From: Mycolicibacter arupensis
GTDB taxonomy: Bacteria > Actinomycetota > Actinomycetes > Mycobacteriales > Mycobacteriaceae
Assembly (NCBI RefSeq): GCF_002086515.1
Contig: NZ_MVHH01000041.1
Location: 1-33,947 of the forward strand
Direction: 5' to 3'
DNA length: 33,947 nt
The notes below the pieces were generated by a model. The model saw only the letters and a program-made list of their open reading frames with translations, ran no database searches and had not been told where the DNA came from. This document shows positions 7,336-14,178 of the stretch, piece after piece. The position numbers and the translations under genes were made by a program. How positions within the stretch are numbered: position 1 is the stretch's first letter; each line of letters opens with the position of its first letter.

Positions 7336-8034
7336 GTGAGCCCTTGGGAGCAGTCGGATGGGCTGAGTAGCGTCGCCCAGGACTATCTGAAAGTCATCTG
7401 GACCGCCCAGGAATGGTCACCCGACAGGGTCAGCACCAAAATGCTGGCCGAGAAGATTGGCGTGTCCGCGAGCACCGCCTCGGAGTCGATTCGCAAACTG
7501 GCTGACGCAGGCCTGGTGGACCACGAGAAATACGGGGCGGTGACCCTCACCGACGAGGGCCGACGGGCAGCCCTGGCGATGGTGCGCCGACACCGACTCA
7601 TCGAGACATTCCTGGTGCGGGAGCTCGGTTACGGCTGGGATGAGGTGCACGACGAGGCCGAAGTCCTCGAACACGCGGTCTCCGACAGAATGGTTGCGCG
7701 GATCGACGCCAAGCTGGGTTACCCACAGCGCGACCCGCACGGGGACCCGATCCCTGCCCCCGACGGCCAGGTGCCGACTCCACCCGCCCGGCAGCTGTGG
7801 GCGTGTGCCGACGGCGAGACCGGCACCGTGGCCCGCATCTCCGACAACGATCCCGAGATGCTGCGCTACTTCGCCCAGGTGGGTATCAGCCTCGACGCCC
7901 GACTGCGGGTACTGACCCGCCGCGACTTCGCCGGGATCATCTCGGTGGCACTGGACGCACCCGAGGGCTCCGACCGCGAGCAGGCGACCTTCGATCTGGG
8001 CAGCCCAGCCGCCCAGGCGATCTGGGTGGTCTGA
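7336..8034 (+). CDS. sirR: DtxR/MntR-family metal-dependent regulator SirR (Rv2788-like)
   Basis: A 232-residue DtxR-family repressor. The winged helix spans about 10-75 (VSTKMLAEKIGVSASTASESIRKLADAGLV, then the wing EKYGAVTLTDEG). The dimerisation and metal-binding region contains HRLIETFL (H86) and EVLEHAVSD (E109, E112, H113), the E-x-x-E-H arrangement of MntR/DtxR metal sites. The C-terminal FeoA/SH3-like domain (about 155-232) ends in GSPAAQAIWVV. Glutamate ligands of this type favour manganese or iron sensing, but the metal cannot be fixed from sequence. The GTG start follows a TAAACT box by eight bases; family homology starts soon after (LSSVAQDYLKVIW). It is transcribed away from ribF, and no metal transporter lies nearby. 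Confidence 0.93.
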   Translation: MSPWEQSDGLSSVAQDYLKVIWTAQEWSPDRVSTKMLAEKIGVSASTASESIRKLADAGLVDHEKYGAVTLTDEGRRAALAMVRRHRLIETFLVRELGYGWDEVHDEAEVLEHAVSDRMVARIDAKLGYPQRDPHGDPIPAPDGQVPTPPARQLWACADGETGTVARISDNDPEMLRYFAQVGISLDARLRVLTRRDFAGIISVALDAPEGSDREQATFDLGSPAAQAIWVV

Positions 8035-8091
8035 CCCATCCGTAACGCGGCGGGTGCCGGCCTTCATCGCGGCACAGAGGGCCACACGCTC

Positions 8092-8097
8092 TAGGCT
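8092..8097 (+). promoter_or_regulatory. -10 element (TAGGCT) for a leaderless Rv0910-like gene
   Basis: TAGGCT is followed by six bases and the ATG at 8104, predicting transcription start at the start codon. The box also argues for 8104 rather than the alternative start at 8098. Confidence 0.5.
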
Positions 8098-8103
8098 TTG
8101 CCG

Positions 8104-8535
8104 ATGGCAAAACTTGAGCTGTCCCGTGAGCTGGCGCTGCCACCGGACGATGCCTGGGCCCATGCGTCGAATCTGGCCGAGTTGGGCGATTGGCTTTCCC
8201 TGCACCAGGGCTGGCGCTGCGACATCCCTGCCGAACTCACCGCCGGAGCAACGCTGGTCGGGGTGGCGGGCGCCAAGGGCATGCGCAATCGGGTCACCTG
8301 GACGGTCCGCAAGATCGAACCCCCAAAGCTGCTGGAACTCACCGGCGACGGTGTGGGCGGCACCAAGTACGCCCTGACACTGGGGATAAGCCCGGCCGAG
8401 TCGGGGTCGACGTTCATCCTGCGGATGGATCTGGGTGGGCGGCCGCTGTTCGGGCCGATCGGCACGGCCGCCGTCCGCGCGGTCAAGGGCGATATCGAGC
8501 GCTCAATCAAACAATTCGAAGCGCTCTACACCTGA
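8104..8535 (+). CDS. SRPBCC protein of the Rv0910 (toxin-like) family
   Basis: A 143-residue SRPBCC-fold protein that resembles M. tuberculosis Rv0910 in several blocks: MAKL at the start, LPPDDAWAHASNLAELGDWLSLHQGWR, MRNRVTWTVRKIEPPKLLELTGDGVGGTKY, and GGRPLFGPIGTAAVRAVKGDIERSI. Rv0910 has been described as a toxin paired with Rv0909. No small antitoxin-like frame is visible on either side: sirR is 69 nt upstream and the convergent fadE21 follows. It is therefore either an orphan or simply a lipid-binding-fold protein that shares the family name. The start at 8104 is chosen because it follows a -10 box at leaderless spacing. Confidence 0.82.
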   Translation: MAKLELSRELALPPDDAWAHASNLAELGDWLSLHQGWRCDIPAELTAGATLVGVAGAKGMRNRVTWTVRKIEPPKLLELTGDGVGGTKYALTLGISPAESGSTFILRMDLGGRPLFGPIGTAAVRAVKGDIERSIKQFEALYT

Positions 8536-8554
8536 GCGGTCGGCCGCCCGGGCG

Positions 8555-8570
8555 TGATCGCCAGGGATCA
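8555..8570. terminator. Weak hairpin between convergent genes
   Basis: TGATC and GATCA form a 5-bp stem with a 6-nt loop in the 36-nt gap between the convergent genes ending at 8535 and 8572. There is no T-run. It is the only dyad in the gap beyond a GCCCGGGC palindrome. Confidence 0.2.
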
Positions 8571-8571
8571 G

Positions 8572-9822
8572 CTACGAAAGCAGGCCTTTGGCGATGTGGG
8601 TGACCTGTACCTCGTTGCTGCCCGCGTAGATCATCAGCGACTTGGCGTCACGGGCCAGCTGTTCCACCCGGTACTCGGTCATGTAGCCGTTGCCGCCGAA
8701 CAGCTGCACTGCCTCCATCGCGACCTCGGTCGCCGCTTCCGAGGAGTACAGCTTGATCGCCGACGCCTCGGCCAGCGTGGGGATCTTTCCGTGCTTGGCC
8801 TTCTCCAGCGTCTGGAACACCATGTTCTGCACGTTGATCCGGGCCACTTCCATCTTGGCCAGCTTGAGTTGAATCAGCTGAAATTGGCCGATGTTGCGGC
8901 CCCACAGCGTGCGGCTCTTGGCGTAGTCGACGCAGAGCCGATGACATTCGTTGATGATTCCCAGCGCCAGCGCGGCGACCCCGACCCGCTCGGCGACGAA
9001 GTTGGCCCGCGCACTGTCACGTCCGTCTCCGCCGGTGTGCTCTTCGGTCTCGCCCAGTAGCCGGTCGCGCCCCAGCCGCACATCGTCGAAGAACAACTCA
9101 CCGGTCGGCGAGGAATGCATGCCCATCTTCTTGAACGGTTTGCCCTGCGTCAGGCCCGGCATCCCGGCGTCGAGCACGAAGGTGAGCACCTTGCGGTTAC
9201 GCGGATCGGCGCCGTCCTGTTCGTCTAACTTTGCGTAGACGATGAGAGTGTCGGCATAGGGGCCGTTGGTGATGAACGTCTTCTGGCCGTTGAGGATGTA
9301 GTCCTCACCGTCACGCCGGACATAGGTCTTCATACCGCCGAAGGCATCGGAGCCCGCGTCGGGCTCAGTGATTGCCCAAGCGGCGATCTTCTCCAGGGTC
9401 ACCAGCTCCGGCAGCCAGCGTTCCTGCTGCGCCAAGGTGCCGCGCGACATGATCGTGGCGGCGCCCAGTCCGAGGCTGACCCCGACCGCTGCGACCAATC
9501 CCAGACTGACCCCGGCGAGTTCGCTGACCAGGATCAGTCCCATTGAGGCCTGAGCCCCCAGATCGCCGAATCCGCCGCCCGCCGATTGGGCCGGCTTGCT
9601 CTCGCCGTCGACGGCCTGCCTCGCGTGCGCCTTTTCCAGTCGGCTCTTGATGGCTTCCGCAGCGATCACGTCGATCCCGAAGTCGGCGAAGAGTTTCCGC
9701 AGGATCGCATACGGCGGCAGTTCGCCGCTCTCCAGCGCGTCGAGGTTCGGCCGAACCTCCCGATCAATGAATTCCCGGACGCTGTCCCGGATCAGCTCGT
9801 CCGTGTCAGACCACTCGATCAT
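8572..9822 (-). CDS. fadE21: Acyl-CoA dehydrogenase (FadE21-like)
   Basis: A 416-residue FAD-dependent acyl-CoA dehydrogenase, the first step of beta-oxidation. It has the ITEPDAGSDA FAD/substrate signature (151-160), LNGQKTFITNGPYAD, LWGRNIGQFQLIQLKLAKM and QLFGGNGYMTEYRVEQLARDAK. The usual catalytic glutamate in IYEG near the C-terminus is alanine here (IYAGSNE, A400). A glutamate in NFVAERVGVAALALG (E279) occupies the helix position used by isovaleryl- and long-chain enzymes. Residues 65-95 carry an inserted Ala/Gly/Ser-rich loop. It is the last gene of the run from ltp1; the gap to the SDR gene is 50 nt. ATG 9822 has AGGAGG upstream. The substrate is unknown; branched or bulky acyl-CoA is plausible. 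Confidence 0.93.
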   Translation of the reverse strand: MIEWSDTDELIRDSVREFIDREVRPNLDALESGELPPYAILRKLFADFGIDVIAAEAIKSRLEKAHARQAVDGESKPAQSAGGGFGDLGAQASMGLILVSELAGVSLGLVAAVGVSLGLGAATIMSRGTLAQQERWLPELVTLEKIAAWAITEPDAGSDAFGGMKTYVRRDGEDYILNGQKTFITNGPYADTLIVYAKLDEQDGADPRNRKVLTFVLDAGMPGLTQGKPFKKMGMHSSPTGELFFDDVRLGRDRLLGETEEHTGGDGRDSARANFVAERVGVAALALGIINECHRLCVDYAKSRTLWGRNIGQFQLIQLKLAKMEVARINVQNMVFQTLEKAKHGKIPTLAEASAIKLYSSEAATEVAMEAVQLFGGNGYMTEYRVEQLARDAKSLMIYAGSNEVQVTHIAKGLLS

Positions 9823-9872
9823 CTTTTACTCCGCCTCCTCAGCATCACTTCGTTCTGCATCGTCGCCGGTGG

Positions 9873-10739
9873 CTACGGCAACCTCGCCGCGATGTCGTCG
9901 ATCTCCCAGATGCCTTCAGTCTCAATGGTGTCGGTGTCGTGCCAGCCGGCCAGCCGCGAGATAGCGCCACCCTGTACCGCGTACACCGCGCCGGTGATCG
10001 GACACTTCTCGGTGGCCAGATACGCCACCAAGGGCGAAATATTGGCCGGGCTGAACAGATCCAGCTCCCCGTCCTCCGGTTCTGCCATCAATGCGCCCAT
10101 GCCAGGCGTGGCCAGGGTGAGGCGGGTGCGCGCTATCGGGGCGATCGCGTTGACCCGCACCCCATAGCGATCCAGCTCCTCGGCGGCGATCAGGGTCAGT
10201 GCGGCGATCCCGGCCTTGGCCGCTCCGTAGTTCGCCTGGCCGGGGTTGGGCAGCGTGACCCCGGACCCGGAGGCGGTGTTGATCACTGCGGCGTTGGGCT
10301 GCTCCCCTGCCTTGGACTGCGCCTTCCAATAGGCCGCGGCGTGGTGCAGCATCGCGAAGTGGCCCTTGAGATGTACCGCGACCACGGCATCCCATTGCGC
10401 TTCTTCCATGCCGGGAATGAATGCATCCCGCAGGATTCCGGCATTGTTGACCAACACGTCCAACCTGCCGAACTCGTCGATGGCCTGCTGGACAAGCCGT
10501 TCCGCGCACGACCAGTCCGAGACGCTGTCGGTGTTGGCCACCGCGCGCCCGCCAGCCGCCACGATCTCGTCGACGACCTGCTGCGCAGTGGTGGTGTCGG
10601 ACCCCTCGCCGGCGTTGCTTCCACCCAGATCGTTGACTACCACTGCGGCCCCCTCGGCCGCGAAAAGCAGGGCGTGTTCGCGCCCGATGCCACGTCCGGC
10701 GCCGGTGATCACCGCGACCCGGCCTTCCAATACGCCCAT
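9873..10739 (-). CDS. Short-chain dehydrogenase/reductase, probable 3-hydroxyacyl-CoA dehydrogenase
   Basis: A 288-residue classical SDR. The dinucleotide-binding motif TGAGRGIG is at 12-19, NNAG at 98-101, the catalytic serine at 157 or 159 (INTASGSG), and YGAAK at 171-175. The VVVNDLGGSNAGEGSDTTTAQQVVDEI segment after the second strand resembles the hydroxyacyl-CoA dehydrogenase module of multifunctional enzyme 2, which fits oxidation of a 3-hydroxyacyl-CoA made by the neighbouring MaoC protein. The C-terminal extension (GWHDTDTIETEGIWEIDDI) is typical of mycobacterial MFE-2-like SDRs. It lies 33 nt after the hydratase gene and 50 nt before fadE21 on the same strand. Cofactor and substrate are inferred. 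Confidence 0.88.
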   Translation of the reverse strand: MGVLEGRVAVITGAGRGIGREHALLFAAEGAAVVVNDLGGSNAGEGSDTTTAQQVVDEIVAAGGRAVANTDSVSDWSCAERLVQQAIDEFGRLDVLVNNAGILRDAFIPGMEEAQWDAVVAVHLKGHFAMLHHAAAYWKAQSKAGEQPNAAVINTASGSGVTLPNPGQANYGAAKAGIAALTLIAAEELDRYGVRVNAIAPIARTRLTLATPGMGALMAEPEDGELDLFSPANISPLVAYLATEKCPITGAVYAVQGGAISRLAGWHDTDTIETEGIWEIDDIAARLP

Positions 10740-10772
10740 ATCTGACTCCTCGGATCTCTCGTCGACGCTGCC

Positions 10773-11639
10773 TTAGTCGGCGATCACGGCCAAGCCGTCG
10801 GTGATCGCCATTTCGCCGGCGCCTAAGCGCGCGGTCTCGAATGCGTACGTGGTGGCGCCGTCGCCGCGACCGCTGGTCCAGATCCGGGTCTCAAGGTCGT
10901 CGCCGGGCAGCACCATCTTGGAGAACCGCACCGCCAATCGCCGCAGTCGGCTGACATCTGATCCGGCCACCTCGGTGAGCACCGCCCAGGAGGTGAACGC
11001 CATGGTGCACAGGCCGTGCGCGATGATCCCCGGCAGTCCGGCGTCGCGGGCGACTTCCTCGTCCAGGTGAATCGGCATCGGATCACCCGCGGCCGGCCCG
11101 TAGCGGAACGTCTGGTCGGCATCGACGTGTTGGACGACCTTGGCCACCGGCGCCTGCTGACGCAGCGCGTCGTCGAACTTGTGTCCGGGGCTGAGTTCGC
11201 CGACTCTCTTGCCCGCATTGTGTCCGCGGAAGAAGCAGGTCACGTATTGCTCGTTGACCAGTTCGCCTTCCTCGGTGCGGCATTCAAGCAATATCGCTGC
11301 GCGGGTGCCCTTCTCCAGTCCTTCGTAGCCGATCATCTTGCCGCGGGAGACCAGCTTGTCTCCCGGCCGGATGGGCCGGTGGAACCAGAAGTCCTGCTCG
11401 CCGTGCACCACCCGCGGGATCAGCTCGACCGGTGCCACCTCGACCGCGGGAACCAGCAGTGACTCGAACACCGGCACGATCGCAAACACCGGCGGCGCGA
11501 TGTCGCCGCTGCGGTGCGCGGCGATCGGGTCGTTGGTCGCCGCGGCGTATTCGACGATCCGCTCGCGGGTGACCGCGAACCGGTCCTCGTCACTCCATTT
11601 GTCCAGCCCGGCATCGTCAAAGGCCAGATCGTCGGTCAC
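10773..11639 (-). CDS. Double hot-dog MaoC-type enoyl-CoA hydratase
   Basis: A 288-residue double hot-dog protein: an N-terminal FAS1-type dehydratase-like half (about 20-140, with IVPVFESLLVP and HGEQDFWFHRPIRPGDKL) and a C-terminal MaoC half carrying the hydratase-2 motif YGPAAGDPMPIHLDEEVARDAGLPGIIAHG with catalytic D186 and H191. Such proteins add water to trans-2-enoyl-CoA to give (R)-3-hydroxyacyl-CoA. The usual N of GDxNPxH is methionine here. The GTG start at 11639 is chosen because it falls one base after the SRPBCC stop and the protein aligns from there; longer upstream frames run through the SRPBCC gene. It is central in the beta-oxidation cassette. Confidence 0.88.
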   Translation of the reverse strand: MTDDLAFDDAGLDKWSDEDRFAVTRERIVEYAAATNDPIAAHRSGDIAPPVFAIVPVFESLLVPAVEVAPVELIPRVVHGEQDFWFHRPIRPGDKLVSRGKMIGYEGLEKGTRAAILLECRTEEGELVNEQYVTCFFRGHNAGKRVGELSPGHKFDDALRQQAPVAKVVQHVDADQTFRYGPAAGDPMPIHLDEEVARDAGLPGIIAHGLCTMAFTSWAVLTEVAGSDVSRLRRLAVRFSKMVLPGDDLETRIWTSGRGDGATTYAFETARLGAGEMAITDGLAVIAD

Positions 11640-11640
11640 C

Positions 11641-12081
11641 TCAGGCCGCCGCCGACGCCAGCGCCTCGAGTTGAGCGAGGGTCTTGTCGAGTTGCCTGGC
11701 CCCGTCCTTCTCGACCGCCTTGCCCAGCGCACCTTTGATCAGCGCGCCCTCGAAGTCGCCGGCCACGCTGAACTGGGAGCCGTCGCCGTCGGGAGTGACC
11801 GTGAAGTCGAAGCGGCACTTCACGCCGGCCATGCCGGTGCCCGACAGCGTCAGGGTGGTGGGGGCGGCCACGTTCTCGACCGTCCATTCGATCTTGTTCG
11901 CCATGCCGAGCATGACGATCTTGGCGGTCAACGTCTCACCCGGCGCCAGGGCGGCCGGCGGCTCGGTGAGCCACTTCTCGTGGATGGTGAACCACTTGTC
12001 CCAGCTGGACAGGTCGCTGATGGTGTCCCACAGCGCGTTCGGGCTGACGGCGAGGCTTTTGGTGGCTTCGATGTGTCCCAT
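11641..12081 (-). CDS. SRPBCC family protein within the beta-oxidation cassette
   Basis: A 146-residue SRPBCC protein (MGHIEATKSLAVSPNALWDTISD, WDKWFTIHEKW, ANKIEWTVENVAAPTTLTLSGTGMAGVKCRFDF, then the long C-terminal helix GALGKAVEKDGARQLDKTLAQLEAL). It shares family architecture and short blocks (FTIHEKW; WTVxxxxxPxxLxLxGxGxxGxK) with the Rv0910-like protein at 8104, so the two are probably paralogues. It sits between ltp1 (27-nt gap) and the MaoC gene (1-nt gap), so it is certainly co-transcribed with them. A role in binding or delivering a hydrophobic acyl substrate is plausible, but no activity can be assigned. Confidence 0.83.
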   Translation of the reverse strand: MGHIEATKSLAVSPNALWDTISDLSSWDKWFTIHEKWLTEPPAALAPGETLTAKIVMLGMANKIEWTVENVAAPTTLTLSGTGMAGVKCRFDFTVTPDGDGSQFSVAGDFEGALIKGALGKAVEKDGARQLDKTLAQLEALASAAA

Positions 12082-12108
12082 GGTGCGTCCTCCTCGGGTG
12101 TCGATGGC

Positions 12109-13314
12109 TTAGCGCTCGGCGCGCTGGTAGGCGGTGACCACGGCGGCGCCGCCGAGGCCGATGTTGTGTTGCAGGGCGGCGGTGACGTTGGGCACCTGAC
12201 GCTTGTCGGCGTCACCGCGAAGCTGCCAGGTCAGTTCGGAGCACTGCGCCAACCCGGTGGCCCCCAGCGGATGCCCCTTGGAGATCAGGCCGCCGGAAGG
12301 GTTGACCACCCACCGCCCGCCGTAGGTGGTGTCGCCGTCGTCGATGAGCCGCGGCGCATCGCCCTGCGCGCACAGGCCCAGCGCTTCGTAGAGCAGCAGC
12401 TCGTTGGCCGAGAAACAGTCATGCAGCTCGATCACCTGGAAGTCCTCGGGCCCCAGGCCGGACTGGTGATAGACACGCTGTGCGGCTTGCACATTCATGT
12501 CATAGCCGATCAGATTCTTTGCCGAGCCGTCGAAGGTGGAGCCGAAGTCGGTGGTCATCGCCTGACCGACGATCTCAACGGCACGGCCGGCCAGGCCGTG
12601 CTTGTCGACTAATGCCTCGCTGGCAAGAATCGCCGCCCCAGAACCGTCCGAGGTCGGTGAGCACTGGAGCTTGGTGAGCGGGTCGTAGATCATCCGCGAA
12701 CCCAGGATGTCTTCGAGGCTGTACTCGTCCTGGAATTGAGCGTAGGGGTTGTTGACCGAATGCTTGTGGTTCTTGTAACCGATCTTGGCGAAATGCTCTG
12801 CGGTGGAACCGTGTTGCTTCATGTGCTCGCGGCCGGCGGCGCCGAACATCCACGGCGCCACGGGGAACAGCACCTCAGAGATCTCGGCCAGCGCCAGCAC
12901 ATGCTTCTCCATCGGCTGCGCGCGGTCGTCGTAGGTGGACCCCAGCGAGCCGGGCTGCATCTTCTCGAAGCCCAGTGCGATGGTGCAGTCGGCGAGCCCG
13001 CCCCGGATCGCCTGAGCGGCCAGATACAGCGCGGTCGAACCGGTCGAACAGTTGTTGTTGACATTGACCACCGGAATCCCGGTCAGTCCCAACTCGTACA
13101 GTGCCCGCTGCCCGGAGGTGGATTCACCGTAGACATAACCGACGTAGCCCTGCTCCACCTCGCGGTAGTCGATCCCGGCGTCGGCCAGCGCCTTGGTGCC
13201 GGACTCCCGGGCCATGTCCGGGTAGTCCCACGCCGATCCGTCGTCGTTGGTCCGCCGACCCGGCTTCTCGAACTTCGTCATGCCGACACCGATTACGTAG
13301 ACCTTGTTCGCCAT
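12109..13314 (-). CDS. ltp1: SCP-2 type thiolase / lipid-transfer protein Ltp1
   Basis: A 401-residue thiolase of the SCP-x type, the length I recall for M. tuberculosis Ltp1. It would cleave 3-ketoacyl-CoA with CoA. Visible active-site elements are VNVNNNCSTGSTAL with the nucleophilic cysteine at 89, ELHDCFSANEL with H298, and GGLISKGHPLGATGLAQC with H348 and C358. The start ATG 13314 (MANKVYVIGVGMTKF) has AAGGGG five to ten bases upstream; the longer frame lacks family homology. It is the first gene of the ltp1-SRPBCC-MaoC-SDR-fadE21 run and lies 129 nt downstream of a TetR gene, with a well-formed promoter and palindrome in between. Confidence 0.93.
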   Translation of the reverse strand: MANKVYVIGVGMTKFEKPGRRTNDDGSAWDYPDMARESGTKALADAGIDYREVEQGYVGYVYGESTSGQRALYELGLTGIPVVNVNNNCSTGSTALYLAAQAIRGGLADCTIALGFEKMQPGSLGSTYDDRAQPMEKHVLALAEISEVLFPVAPWMFGAAGREHMKQHGSTAEHFAKIGYKNHKHSVNNPYAQFQDEYSLEDILGSRMIYDPLTKLQCSPTSDGSGAAILASEALVDKHGLAGRAVEIVGQAMTTDFGSTFDGSAKNLIGYDMNVQAAQRVYHQSGLGPEDFQVIELHDCFSANELLLYEALGLCAQGDAPRLIDDGDTTYGGRWVVNPSGGLISKGHPLGATGLAQCSELTWQLRGDADKRQVPNVTAALQHNIGLGGAAVVTAYQRAER

Positions 13315-13331
13315 GGTTCCCCTTCGATTCC

Positions 13332-13374
13332 GGCCAGTGGCCAAAAACATACCGGCCTGATTGCATCTTTACAA
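13332..13374 (-). promoter_or_regulatory. Promoter and operator-like palindrome for the ltp1 operon
   Basis: The minus strand has TTGTAA (13374-13369), a 17-bp spacer and TATGTT (13351-13346), giving a start near 13339. An 11-bp interrupted palindrome, GGCCA-C-TGGCC (13342-13332), spans that start point, where a repressor would block initiation. The neighbouring TetR gene is the obvious candidate regulator; this link is inference. Confidence 0.55.
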
Positions 13375-13443
13375 GAGTGCGCGCAGGGGCACAGAACACG
13401 AGGGTGCGCGAGGGTGCGGCGCGTTGGCGACCCGCGGCGTCAG

Positions 13444-14079
13444 TCAGTCAGATTGCGGCAAGACGCCGGCGGCCACCTGACGCAGGTGCACACAGGCGCG
13501 ATCCCAGCGTCGCCGGGCACGCTGCGGATCGTCGTCGACGAAGTTCGACACCAGGATGCCGCGCAGCACGTCCATCGCGGTGAAGACGATGTTGCGAATC
13601 TCCTTCTGCGCGGGATGCCCAGGCATCAACTGGGCGATCGCGGCAACCAAGGTCCCGTTGACGACGCCTTCTACCCGTTCGATGTGCTGCGCGAGCACCC
13701 GGTCCGTACGGGCGGCCACCCAGAGTTCCACGGTGGCAATGAACATCGGCCCTTGGTGGGCCTCCCACAGGAAGTTCAAGGCGGTCGCCACCGGGTCCGG
13801 GATCGACCGAACCTGACCGAGTTCACGAATGGCTGCCTGGGTGCGCTGCTGAGCCAGATGCTCGACGGCGGCAACAACGAGGTCTTCTTTCGACCGGAAA
13901 TGATGGATCTGGGCACCCCGGGTGACTCCGGCCAATTCGGCGATACGCGGCGTGGTGGTGCCGGAGTAGCCGTAGTTCACCAGACATTCGATGGTGGCGT
14001 CGAGCAGTCGCGTCCGCATCGCGGCACTGCGCTCGGCCTGGGTACGCCGCACCGCCGGTGCAGTACCGCTCGCAGCCAT
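13444..14079 (-). CDS. TetR/AcrR-family transcriptional regulator
   Basis: A 211-residue TetR-family regulator. The DNA-binding domain spans about 20-66: AAMRTRLLDATIECLVNYGYSGTTTPRIAELAGVTRGAQIHHFRSKEDLVVAAV, with the helix-turn-helix at 43-62. The C-terminal ligand domain (about 85-205) is helical and not assignable to a ligand. ATG 14079 has GGAGG eight bases upstream. It lies 129 nt upstream of ltp1 in the same direction, so it probably regulates the beta-oxidation cassette in response to an acyl-CoA or related ligand (inferred from context). The 99-nt gap before it contains only a TATGCT box (14124-14129) and an A/T-richer patch at 14138-14160. Confidence 0.92.
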   Translation of the reverse strand: MAASGTAPAVRRTQAERSAAMRTRLLDATIECLVNYGYSGTTTPRIAELAGVTRGAQIHHFRSKEDLVVAAVEHLAQQRTQAAIRELGQVRSIPDPVATALNFLWEAHQGPMFIATVELWVAARTDRVLAQHIERVEGVVNGTLVAAIAQLMPGHPAQKEIRNIVFTAMDVLRGILVSNFVDDDPQRARRRWDRACVHLRQVAAGVLPQSD

Positions 14080-14178
14080 CCCACCACCTCCGCCACTCGG
14101 CTACCGCCTCAACTGGGACCATCAGCATAGCCCCAGTTACGTTCGTATAGGTATGCAACATTGCGGGCTCTGTCGCGC

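Noticed and set aside
12736..14130. Long plus-strand frame across ltp1 and the TetR gene
   Set aside because: Shadow of two minus-strand genes with full family motifs; no start signals or recognisable domains.
14138..14160. TetR auto-operator in the patch with TACGTTCGTATAGGTATGCAA
   Set aside because: Symmetry is poor and the -35/-10 placement is unclear; the palindrome at 13332-13342 is the better candidate.
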